Source: Andrena cerasifolii (Eukaryota; Arthropoda; Insecta; Hymenoptera; Andrenidae). From it: a DNA stretch of 64,000 nucleotides. The notes under the pieces were generated by a model. It made no database searches and was not told where the DNA came from. It saw only the letters and a list, made by a program, of their open reading frames with translations. The translations under genes were made by a program, and so were the position numbers. Below, piece after piece: positions 1 to 9,422 of the stretch. Every line of letters begins with the position of its first letter. Positions within the stretch are counted from its first letter, which is position 1. The stretch is taken from NCBI RefSeq assembly GCF_050908995.1, contig NC_135124.1, positions 11,407,548 to 11,471,547 of the forward strand. The letters run 5' to 3'.

Positions 1-64
1 AGGGCCGCGAGTTGCTCATCACTGACTTAGAGTTTAGATGATCGACGGGCAAGAGTAATCTTAC

Positions 65-266
65 AGTGCATTCGTAATGGACGCAGTCGGGCCAGAACTT
101 GGACGCGCTGAAACGTCTGCGAAGCACGACCGTGACACCCCTGAGCAGTGCCTGACCCACTCCGATCAGCCCCCCTGCTGTGTGATAGAGCGGCAGAGAA
201 TCGTAAATGCGATCGGTCGATCGTAGATTCAGCATGAAGTGAACGCCGCTGGACATCAGCATGTAT
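65..266 (-). CDS. Fatp: FATP exon 5 (LPLYHTAGG block)
   Basis: Acceptor TTGCACTTTCAG. The exon encodes YMLMSSGVHFML, then LPLYHTAGGLIGVGQALL and RRRFSASKFWPDCVHYECT, and ends in phase 0 at GTAAGA. This is the leftmost coding exon in the window. Confidence 0.92.
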
Positions 267-3200
267 CTGAAAGTGCAACGAAAGTATATACGCCAGATAT
301 CGACGAACAAGTCGGCGGGCGTTTCTGCCGTCGCGAATCTCGGCGCTCGAGGGGATCTGCCCGCTATCGTGACCGTTCAATTAATCCCTGTTATCGTCGA
401 TAACGCCAGCGTCCGTGTCACCGCGTTTTACAATTATTTTCCGCGAACAACAAGGTGCCTCGATAAGGCGAAAACCGAGGTGGACCAGGTCATCGACAAA
501 TAGGTTGTTTATCGTGTTTGGGCGAAACGCTGGCGATAAGGGTATCGTACCTCAGATTAGTGATCACTGCAGCCTTTGGCATCCCAGTCGTTCCCGACGT
601 GTAGATGTAGATCAATTTGTCTCGCGGAGTGCCAAGGGCAAGGTCGTGGACGAGGGGTGCTGAATCGATGCTGGAGATCTCCGTGTTAAGATCGGTCGCT
701 CCTTCGAGGCACGTCGTGTCCGGCAGCTCTGACCATTGGTAAAGGGACAGGCCTGGGATTTTATCCGTTACCTCGCGAATCGCTGCACGAGAAATGCTTA
801 TTACGCTTGCAGCTAAGCTGGTGCATCTGGTCTAAAGTAGCCTGACTAGTCTGATAACTGGGGCACGCGGAGCAACGACCTATTGACCGTTACCCGAAAA
901 TGGGAATACCAATCGATTCCACGTGAATCAGCGACGCGTGCTACTTTGCAAATAAGGAGCACTGCTAACTCAGCTCCTATCAATTCTGTAGCTACGATCG
1001 CTAGAGGCGCTCCAGTGATCTTACCCTCTTTGAATTCCGATCCAAAGATCACAGCCTTGCAGTTAGCCGCCTTCATGCTGTGCACCAGCACGTCCTGTCG
1101 CAGATTCGTGTTAATGAGCGCGCCCACGAAGCCAGCCTTGCTCAGCCCTAGCCACGTTCCCACGTACTCGGGCCGGCTTTCCATGATCACAGCGACGCTG
1201 TCCCCGCGGGACAGGGATTTCGTGCGAAAGTATCGTCCCAGGCGATTGCTGTACTCCTCCAGCTGCAGCCAAACCGAGAGCGTTACAACCTCGCTTGGCC
1301 AACGAGACGTCGTTAAGGGGACATTCTCGTCAAATTGCTCAAAAGAAGTGCACTTAGTAACCTTTAAGGTTTTTTCAAAGTATACAATTTGCAGTAAAAA
1401 ACTTAATGGCCTTTATTTATTCGTTATTCAAGAATATGAAAAAAAAATTATCATTTTTCTGTGTGTATTTCTACGTGGCGCCCAGTGCACTGGTACAACA
1501 AAATGCGACACCTCGATGGTAGCCGGTATAAGCGAAGAATGTCCCCTTAATCCTTCGTTGCATTCTGTTGCAAATATGCAATATTACATAATCTTTTTTT
1601 TAATAAATTCCAAAAACACCCATATTTTTTCCCCCGTCTCATCGCTTGTGCGAGTCCAAAAATGTACTTTTTAAAAAATCGAAGAAGTTACGCAACGAAG
1701 GGTTAATGTGACTGCTTACCTCCCGATAGGTCCATTCCTTGTCCTCGAAGATGAAGGCGATCTTCTCGGGATTCGCAGCGGCGTATCTGCTGAACACCCT
1801 CGCCACCGTGAACCCCCGTGTCTCCCACCACCATAGGAGAAGGTTGACGCGAACGAACCTGTAGGCACCCCTGTTTCGCCACAGGAAAACGATGGCAGAT
1901 GTTATTGTCGATGGTGCGACGCGCTGAGGGAAACGGCGCGGCGGGGGAATCGGTGTTACCGGTAATTTACGCGGGTAAGGTTGGCTTCAATATTATTCGA
2001 CGCGCCGGGTTTCTGCGATGGGAAAGGGGTCACTCGGAAAGGGATTAAATGGAACGATTAGTTGGGAAGCGAATTAGGGTAGAGGCGATGGAAACGGTCG
2101 CATGTCTTCTGGATCAGTAATAACGTCTCCCTTGTCCCTACCGCGCTCCCCTAATCACACATCCTTTCCTCTCGGAATCAATTGGTTAATATCGCGGCAC
2201 GGACACGCGCGTGACATGTGTCCCGCGAACGCAACCTTTCCGTGATTGCTCCTTTGACGCTTGCCTGATTGCGCGTCTATTAGCGCGCCTTGGCTGAATT
2301 CTTCATTAACGGGCCTGGACCCAAGCCGCCGCGGTTCCACCGTGTTTCGAGACGTTTCCTTCCGAGCGCCCTTAGAAATTATAGTAGCACGCTTCTTTTA
2401 CCCTCCCACATAATTTTCCGCCCCGAGAACCGTGCCTCCCTGGTTGCCCTCCGCCAGTGAATTATAAATTATAATTCCACGCTCAATGAAATTATAATCT
2501 GCGGGCTGAGGTCTTATCGGAGGGGTTAAAGGTGAGCGAACGGCGGGCATAACATTGCACCGAATTCTATTTACAAGAAGCCGAGAAGCGAGGATCCCCG
2601 GAAGATTACGCCTTTGCCGAAGCTCTCGTGTCGCGCGGTGGGCATACGACACCAGCGGTCGGCCCTATGCAGCGCGATGCCACGGTGATTAAATGAAATC
2701 AAATAAAATAACGAAGCACGGTTGCGTGCTAGGTGCGAGAGGACAGGCCACAGATGCGGTGCATCGCGGTTTCCTTGCCACACGTTAGCCCTTCGAGATC
2801 TTGGCCCGTTTACTCCTCCTCGAATTGACATCCATTACTCGTTGACCTCGCTTCAGCCGATCACGTGAAACAGTCCGTCGAAAACGATGTTCGCGCCAGA
2901 GACTCGGGCGGAAGAAATGGACGAGCTATCGAGTCGCTTAGCGGAACGTTTATCAGGCCAATTATAAGATGCACAACGTCGCCGGGTGTACTTTGGCGCT
3001 GGAGAGTCGGTCGCGGGCTGAACGACGAAGGCAGGGGATGTTACGGTAACTTATTCGGGGCCTTTTCGAGCAGGAACGAGAGAACGACCGGCGATAAGGT
3101 TCAGGAAGCTGTCTCCCAGCGCGAGCAAAGGTCGCAGGATAAAAATATTGGACGCGAGCGGAGCCACTGGACTCCTGCTACGTTTCCAAGTTATTTCAAG

Positions 3201-6054
3201 CGGCGAGAGAAACGGAACTGGAGGAACTGAGAATATCTTGTCGTCTCGTAGGAAACTGCACCGCGTACACCGCTGCGGCGCAGGGCAAGTGAGACGCTTG
3301 CTCTTCGAGTCGCGATAGACCAGCGCTTAATGGAATGTAAACGCTGGCATCCAGCGCTCGTTCTCGGGCAAGGCCGCTGCTCGAGCTGTTTACCTTACTG
3401 GCGGCGGAGAATCTTCACAAATATTATGCCGGCGATTACGCGTACCGCGGATACATCGAGGGCCCACCGCCAACGCGATAAACGGCCGCGGAAACGTGCA
3501 CCGTCGATACCACCGATATCGCCAACCTGTTGCGGCAACAGTTCGACAGACTTCCGACTCGCTCGGCCCGATTACTGCGTCTCGCGGAGCAGCCGTACGC
3601 CGCTAATCGATTCCCATCGAGCTCTCCAGTCACGGAATAAGGAAACGGCGCAATTTTCATATGAACGGGATTGATTGAATTCCCCTCTGGCGACCGCCAA
3701 TAGATCCTCCGTCTGTTGCCGCGCGATTCGCGCAGGGGACGGGCGGGACGAGCGGGGCCGAATGGCGCGCTGGTAATCGATATTCGAACCGTTGCGTTCC
3801 ATTGTACTCCCACGTTAGTCTGTCCTCTCTAATAAAATACTCGTACCTCCAATTATCACTGGCAATCGAGCAGCTATGCTAGAGTAATTGTGGGAGAGGT
3901 GCCGCACTCGGAGAGTGCGCCGCACTATCGGTATTTCGGGGATGTCGCTAATAAACCACACCGCTGCCGATTTCATTTGTTTGAGGCCGTTGATTTGGGT
4001 CAGCTTGCCAAGCAAGAGCGTGTTTCCTGTGTTATTGTTAAAGATTTCGCTGTTTTTTCGAGGTAAGCCTGGCGCACTTTGCCTGAATAGTTATACGTCG
4101 CGTTTATTTTTACTATCATAGTAGCTGAAAATTCAGGGTTATTCTTGATACAACTTTTGTAATACGTTAAAGGGACCTTGTAGAATATTTCCTTGGCAGA
4201 ATAGGTTGCTTTCGACATAGCATGTGGGAATACGAAAGTGCGGCGCCACATTTCGGATAGATACCGCACTTTTACTTGGGATAGATGCCGCATTTTGATA
4301 CCGTACTGTTTCGGAAACGAAGTCGATTTAAATTATCTTTTTAATGTTTAAAATACCAAGAAAGTGCTTTGAAACAGCTAACGTGGTATCTCAAGGCAAA
4401 TTAATTATTTTTAAATGAAGGAAGATGGGAGGAAGAAAAAAAGAATGTTAAATTTCGAAAAGCAGAGATAATATCTGTACCTACTGTACCCATTTAATAT
4501 TCCAATTTTATAATTGTATAAAATAAAAAAGTTTCATTTTACTTTGCTTTTACTATTTTTTTATATAAAAAGTTAGAATTAACTAGTTTAAATCGATAAT
4601 TAAACGTTTCTCGAAATGCGGCAACACTCCCGCACGTGCGGCGTCTCTCCTACCAAAGGATGTTTGTAGTTTCAATTTTTTCAGGGTGACAGATATAAAA
4701 TTTTGATTTGCTTTAATGCTAGTAGAGTCACAAGATGTTGAACTAATAATATGTATCCTTGGAGGACATTTTCAATGCAAAATTCAGGCAGGGTGACAAT
4801 TTTGCGTCACGTGCGGCGACTCTCCCACAATTACCCTATCGGGGCGATTCGGAGCCGTGGCATTCCGCGCGACCTACTTCTCCAGGGACATTGGCAACCG
4901 GAGGGCACGCTTCTGCGAGGAGGATCGCGCGAGAACGGCCATCGCGATCGCGCCGGGTCCCAAGCCTCTCTCTGTTTCTTTCACTGCGGCGCAATCGCGG
5001 GATTACGGCAATGTTATTGAAGAAGGCTGTTTAAATTCCATGCGCTCGATTATTGGCTCCACAATGGTCGCTCGCGGCGAGCACAATGCGCGAGATCCAG
5101 CCCGTCGGTGAATGTGCGCTGACGAACTCACGCGGGGACCAGCGGTGGCTGGCCACGGTATGTCAATCAATGACTGGTTCCGCAGGCCTCGGATAAAATC
5201 AATGCCAAACGAGCCGGCTCGTTCGGCGCGCATTACGCAACCCGGTCTGTCGTAACATCTAAAATCGTGGGCAGCAGCGGGATCGACGGTCGATCGGGCG
5301 TGGACCGATTTCCGCGTCCGAAGTGACTCACTCGGCCGCCCGGCTTAATCGATCGACCCATTAAACGCGCGCACACGATGGAATCGATCAAAGATCACGT
5401 GCTCGTAGGGTGGGCCATCCGATCGTCTCCCATTGTGTAACGTCGCGGCATGCGTTGGGCAAGTAATTCGATGCGCAGATTCAGGGAAACAAGATGCCTG
5501 CGTATATAGCGTGCGTATGACGAGAGGAATGGGTAGATTCGGCGATACTTCCGTCTACGCCTCTACTGCCGTGATTCGTAAACAAGCACGTGGCCGTAAC
5601 GCCGAGGGAATCTTTGATTTAAAGAAATTAAAACCAACGCTACTTTCCATCAATACCACCGTTGGAGCTAAAGAACAACGCGACTCCCCGCTAACTTTGC
5701 TACAAGCGTCGAAGCATCGCGTCTCGAGAGAGAAACCCAGAACGCAGAGACTCCCCAATTATCTTCCATCTCTAATCTACCCGTCGATTCGATCGAATAT
5801 TTGTGCTGGACAGGAATCGCGAAGCCTCCGCTTCGAAGTGCTCGGGCACGGCTGACGTTACGCGCAATCGATTCCAATCGCAAAGAGGGACTCGCCTACG
5901 CCCGTGGCCGCTTCGGTTCTATTGGAGATACTCACAGTATGTCCCTAGGCAGAGTCTTGTAGAGCGCGTAAACGACGCGTCGGCGGTTTCCTGTGAGCAG
6001 ATAGGCGCCGATAAGGGCGGACAGGGCCGCGATCACCAGCTCGTGCACGGCCAT
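65..6054 (-). CDS. Fatp: Long-chain fatty acid transport protein (FATP/SLC27 family), N-terminal part; continues past the left edge
   Basis: FATPs are membrane-anchored very-long-chain acyl-CoA synthetases that couple fatty acid uptake to CoA activation. Five minus-strand exons join in phase: 5936-6054, 1720-1858, 1025-1262, 551-812 and 65-266, giving about 320 codons of an expected 620-650. The start is the ATG at 6052-6054, followed by a hydrophobic anchor at about residues 5-21. Family hallmarks are ALINTNLR (exon 3), the AMP-binding P-loop IYTSGTTGMPKAA near residue 235 (exon 4), and LPLYHTAGG plus RRRFSASKFWPDC (exon 5). These separate FATP from ACSL or bubblegum enzymes. The C-terminal half, with the FATP/VLACS motif, lies outside the window. 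Which insect paralogue this is cannot be decided here. Bases 1-64 are intron with a good donor (GTAAGA). Confidence 0.93.
551..812 (-). CDS. Fatp: FATP exon 4 (AMP-binding P-loop)
   Basis: The acceptor CAGCTTAG gives the only phase-compatible join I found. The exon ends with the ATP/AMP-binding signature YIYTSGTTGMPKAAVITNL (residues about 233-250) before donor GTACGA. The N-terminal acceptor has a weak pyrimidine tract, so the first few residues are less certain than the rest. Confidence 0.88.
1025..1262 (-). CDS. Fatp: FATP exon 3 (INTNLR motif)
   Basis: The acceptor GGCTGCAG precedes LEEYSNRLGRYF. The exon carries VIMESRPEYVGTWLGLSKAG and then GALINTNLRQD, a diagnostic FATP block, and ends FGSEFKE plus one base before GTAAGA. 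Confidence 0.93.
1313..1706. mobile_element. Two abutting TTAA-bounded MITE-like elements in FATP intron 2
   Basis: Three TTAA sites (1313-1316, 1547-1550, 1703-1706) delimit two inverted-repeat units. The first (1317-1546) has ends TTAAGGGGACATTCT and its complement. The second (1551-1702) has ends TTAA(T/C)CCTTCGTTGC and its complement, like piggyBac-type termini. They share the central TTAA. The interior is AT-rich and non-coding. It lies between FATP exons 2 and 3. Confidence 0.6.
1720..1858 (-). CDS. Fatp: FATP exon 2
   Basis: The acceptor CCTACAG is followed by FVRVNLLLWWWETRGFTVA, and the exon ends FEDKEWTYRE before GTAAGC. It matches the FATP stretch leading to the conserved WTxRxL(D/E)EYSN segment. 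The exon is 139 bases, and phase is consistent on both sides. Confidence 0.9.
1859..5935 (-). other. Fatp: FATP intron 1 (about 4.1 kb)
   Basis: I see no coding exon in this intron on either strand. It contains an AT-rich inverted-repeat element at 3880-4838, listed separately. The rest is GC-rich unique sequence whose open frames lack splice support or recognisable motifs. Confidence 0.6.
3880..4838. mobile_element. Inverted-repeat DNA element with clustered GTGCGGC motifs
   Basis: Both ends read TAG(A/G)GTAATTGTGGGAGAG inward, followed by a GCCGCAC motif, and the flanking dinucleotide may be TA. GTGCGGC or GCCGCAC recurs at about 3900, 3920, 4240, 4265, 4288, 4617, 4640 and 4811 in both orientations, like the subterminal repeats that bind a transposase. 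The 4310-4610 core is AT-rich, and I see no transposase. It is probably a non-autonomous DNA transposon of undetermined superfamily. Confidence 0.6.
5936..6054 (-). CDS. Fatp: FATP exon 1 (start codon, membrane anchor)
   Basis: Encodes residues 1-39 plus two bases. It starts MAVHELVIAALSAL, a single hydrophobic segment, and ends in YKTLPRDI followed by the donor GTGAGT. Phase 2 is completed by the G that opens the next exon. Confidence 0.88.
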
Positions 6055-7978
6055 GGTCCTCGGCCAACGTCGAGCGCACCGATTGATTCAACCAGGCGCG
6101 GGCTCGACCGCGCTCGACGCGGTGGATCGTTGTTCGGGCGCAGAAAATCGGGGAAAACGGCGCACGGTAAAAGGCTCGCGGCCGATACGGATGACGGGCG
6201 GACGGTGACTGAACCGAGCGTGAGCGAGCCTCGCGTCTATCTGCCGACGTGTGTACTCGCCGGCTTGTGTGTACCCGTGTCGACGGGACGACTGATCGTC
6301 ATTGATAGTCATTGGCGTAGCCAGCCGGACTTTGGAAGGGGACTTTCGACGAGCGTCACTTTTGTTTCGGGGCAAATTGCGATTTCACGAGCGTAGGCGG
6401 CTGACGTCGAGGCGCTGTGGACTTTGAAAATTTTTGATAGTCCGAGGGCAAAGAAAGGAATTCGGAGTGCCAGAGATTGGGGCGACAGGACCGTCGCGGA
6501 AGCAGGAGAGATTAAGTGCGAACTGGTTTGCAGCGACTGAAGCCAGTCTCCTTACAACTTGTTAGTCCCGTTACCAGTTATTAGCGATGCGGCTCTCTGT
6601 CACCACTTAACGGCGTTTCTTAAATAAATCCGCTCCCTCGGGTATCCTCTGCTTCCCAATGGTATACCGAAATTTTCGCCTTTACTGTGCGAAGGTAATG
6701 CTACTTTGTGCGTATAAAGGGTGTATGCAGAGGTGGTATACTTGGGAGGTGGAGAAAGCTTTTTACCTTGGAAGCACCTGTAATTCTTGAACGCAGGGAT
6801 CTCTCGTGTTTGTTCGAGGATAAAAGGGGGAGTTAATTGCCGTTGGAAAAAAAGAAACGTCGCGTTAAGAATAATCGTGGCGGGTTTAATCGCGTCGTAA
6901 TAGGTATTAGATCTCGCGAGATTCAGATGACTCTGCTTTTGGTTTGCTGTGGATTCAGAAGAGCACAGGTTTAAAGACGGGTTGGAGAACAGAAGCTGAA
7001 AGAACGCGGCGCAATTAAAAATAACAATATGTGTATTTAGCCAAACTTATCGTTATTTATAATACACGTGTTTCATCCAAGGAAAGTGAGATACAAATAC
7101 GCAACGTACGCCCGCAAGCGATCGTGTTTTTTTTTTCAGTCTGGAAAGAGCCTCGGTCACGAATATTTCACGACGATGGATACTGAAAAATAAAACGCCA
7201 GTGATACGTACGCGAATCTTGTCTCTACCCGAACAGAAGATGAGAATCGAGGCGAACAACAGTATGAGTGCAAGTCAGAGGGGGAGGGCATGATAAGCAA
7301 AGAACGTCAAGAAAATAAAACGCGTCTTGGCGTCGAATTCCACGTCATACGCTGTATTTCAGAGACTGCCTGCTTGATCGTTTACCAGAGATTTGACAAA
7401 GCCGTGAACAACTGCGAATATATTATATTACTGAAAAATTTATGAATACCTGGTATCGAACGATCGAGGCTCGCTACACCGTGTTTGCTATCTGAGAACC
7501 AGGTAAAGCACCATGATGTCCAGAACTGAAAACGATACGCGTCTGTCTGACTACGGGGACTGCGTGCGAACGATCTTTAAATGAGAGCAAATGACTCGCA
7601 GCGCAGAACGCAGTTGCGAGAAGAAGGGAGGAGGAACATAGTCGGGTGCTGGATGCTGGCGATGGAATATCACAGACGTTCGATGAATATCTTCACCCAG
7701 GAATGCGCAATTCAAAGGAGAATGTCTGTCCGAAACTGGGTCGCAAGTTTAGACTGAGATTCTTTCACGCGAGCCTTCGTTTTTGGGGAACAACGAATTC
7801 TCCGAAAGTGGAATTTTGCCGCAGGGGTTACCTACTTTCGTGGTTACATTATAGTCATTATACTATACGATGCAAGAGGGACAAGGGACGCTCGTGTCCC
7901 ATTGCGCATTCCTGTTTCTGGACCCGAAGTGCAGGGACATAACAACACCGTGCACGGAGCATGCACTCCAGGGTTAGT
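6055..7978. other. Intergenic region between FATP and the VAMP4-like gene
   Basis: It should contain the FATP promoter and the 3'UTR of the downstream-facing VAMP4-like gene. I found no clear TATA box, poly(A) signal in a convincing place, RNA gene or repeat. Confidence 0.4.
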
Positions 7979-8231
7979 CTACTTGCTTAACTTCGTACCA
8001 ATGATGCAGATGACGACCGTCATCGCGATGGTGATGAGGATGATCCTCGCCCTAAAGTTCTGAAACCATGCCCTCTGTTGAGCCTTCTTAGCCGCCGATC
8101 TGAACTCATTTCCAGCTGAATTCAAACGATCGCTGGCTTCCTGTAGATCCTCGAGTTTATCGCCCCGCTCCATCACCTTCTGCACGTTCTCGCGCATCAC
8201 CTCCGTCACCTCCTGGATTTGCAGCCGCACG
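7979..8231 (-). CDS. Vamp4: VAMP4-like exon 3 (SNARE motif and membrane anchor)
   Basis: Encodes the whole R-SNARE helix and tail anchor, ending GTKLSK and stop. The codon at 8228-8230 is GTG (valine inside the helix), so this exon does not start the protein. Confidence 0.9.
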
Positions 8232-8773
8232 CTTGAACCGAGAAGCGAGCGCTGAATAGAACTCTTATAAAAGCTACGCGACTAATCGCTGTTCAGCGTC
8301 GACGAAGTATCTATCCGGCGCGAAATACAACACGGCAATAAAGTACGAAAGAAAACCCGGTTACGCTAAACCTTCGATCGCCTAGGCGCAAAACTGTGTC
8401 GGGTATGTACCTGTCCATCTTTCCATCCACATTGGTCTCCGCTGTGGACGTGCTTGGTCGACTGGAAACAGAAATAATAAAGTGCAGCGCGTTGACACGC
8501 AGGAGAGGAAGCATCGCGGTAAAACAGAATATCCTTTCAACTCACTTGAACACCATATTCTCATCCTGGTCGCTGTCGTGCTCCAGCAGCATCTCCTGAA
8601 AACAGTCGACTTTGAAATTCCCGCTACGCGGTGCCGAGTCTCGATTCTGCGCGTCACCGATTGTACACGGGACGCGTCAACGAATGCCAGACGACTGACA
8701 CGCTCACCCTTTCGTCCTTATCTGCGGTCTTTATGTCCTCCCTGGACAGATTCCACTTGCTGGCCGCTGCCAT
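7979..8773 (-). CDS. Vamp4: VAMP4-like R-SNARE (vesicle-associated membrane protein)
   Basis: R-SNAREs sit on transport vesicles and pair with Q-SNAREs to drive fusion; VAMP4 works in TGN, endosome and regulated secretory traffic. Three exons join in phase: 8708-8773, 8546-8595 and 7979-8231, giving 122 residues. Residues 24-34 read MLLEHDSDQDE, matching the dileucine plus acidic cluster that sorts human VAMP4. The SNARE helix spans about residues 40-95, with the zero-layer arginine at residue 61 in MERGDKL. A tail anchor (IILITIAMTVVICIIG) covers 101-116, followed by four or five residues. Synaptobrevin and VAMP7 lack the N-terminal sorting signal, and there is no longin domain. The exon 3 acceptor (GGTTCAAG) is modest but is the one that keeps phase. 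Confidence 0.87.
8546..8595 (-). CDS. Vamp4: VAMP4-like exon 2 (dileucine-acidic signal)
   Basis: The acceptor CTGTTTTCAG is followed by a 50-base exon encoding EMLLEHDSDQDENMVF plus two bases, then GTGAGT. It carries the sorting signal almost alone. Confidence 0.82.
8708..8773 (-). CDS. Vamp4: VAMP4-like exon 1
   Basis: ATG at 8771-8773, 22 codons starting MAAASKWNLSREDIKTADKD and ending AGG before donor GTGAGCG, phase 0. Confidence 0.8.
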
Positions 8774-9085
8774 CTTACCCCAGGTACACCACTGCCGCCC
8801 GTGCTCCAACGTATGTGTCGTCGATTCCGATCCGCAACGAGCAGTTCCCACGATCGCGCCTCAAGCACGCAGCCACAACACTCGACGCGAGGCCATATTG
8901 CTGTGAAACATGCTGTTCCATCGACCTGCAACTGGTTCCGCAGTGTGAGCCTTCACGTTAGATGGCGGCAATCGTTGCGCCGCGACGACTTTCTGCGCCG
9001 GGCGCACGTTACACGCATTCAACTTTGCTTAGGGTGCGCAAAGAAACTTGGAGATTCCTTCCAAGTACATAGAAGTACTCTTTAA

Positions 9086-9422
9086 CCCCTCGACGACCGA
9101 CCCCTGAAACGAAAAACCGACCGTGAGGCCCGGGCCCTCGGAACGAAAACCTCCATTGTGTTTTTCCTGGTCGGTATAGAAAATACGGCTTTAAGGTCTG
9201 CGCGCACATATCCGTTCCGTGTCAGTTCCGTAACTCTCGTGCCAGTGGTATGACGAAGAGGGGCGTAGAGGGTCTCTTCTTCTTACCACTGGCACGACGG
9301 AACGGTACTGACACGGAACGGATATGTGTGCGCAGACCTTTAAAGTCTGTACGAGATACCGAAACAGGCGATCTGTGCAAAACGGAGGGTCCGTACAAGA
9401 TACTGAGGTGGTCGTTGAGGGG
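9086..9422. mobile_element. Fold-back piggyBac-type MITE (337 bp)
   Basis: It is flanked by TTAA on both sides (9082-9085, 9423-9426). Termini are CCCCTCGACGACC and its inverted partner GGTCGTTGAGGGG; TTAA target sites with CCC-starting ends typify piggyBac elements. Inside lies a second, much longer inverted pair, 9190-9250 and 9284-9344, around a roughly 33-base loop. It encodes no protein. Confidence 0.85.

Noticed and set aside
883..1674. 263-codon plus-strand frame at the left end
   Set aside because: Antisense to FATP exon 3 and then runs through the AT-rich TTAA elements.
5803..6396. 197-codon plus-strand frame
   Set aside because: Antisense to FATP exon 1 and its upstream region; no motif.
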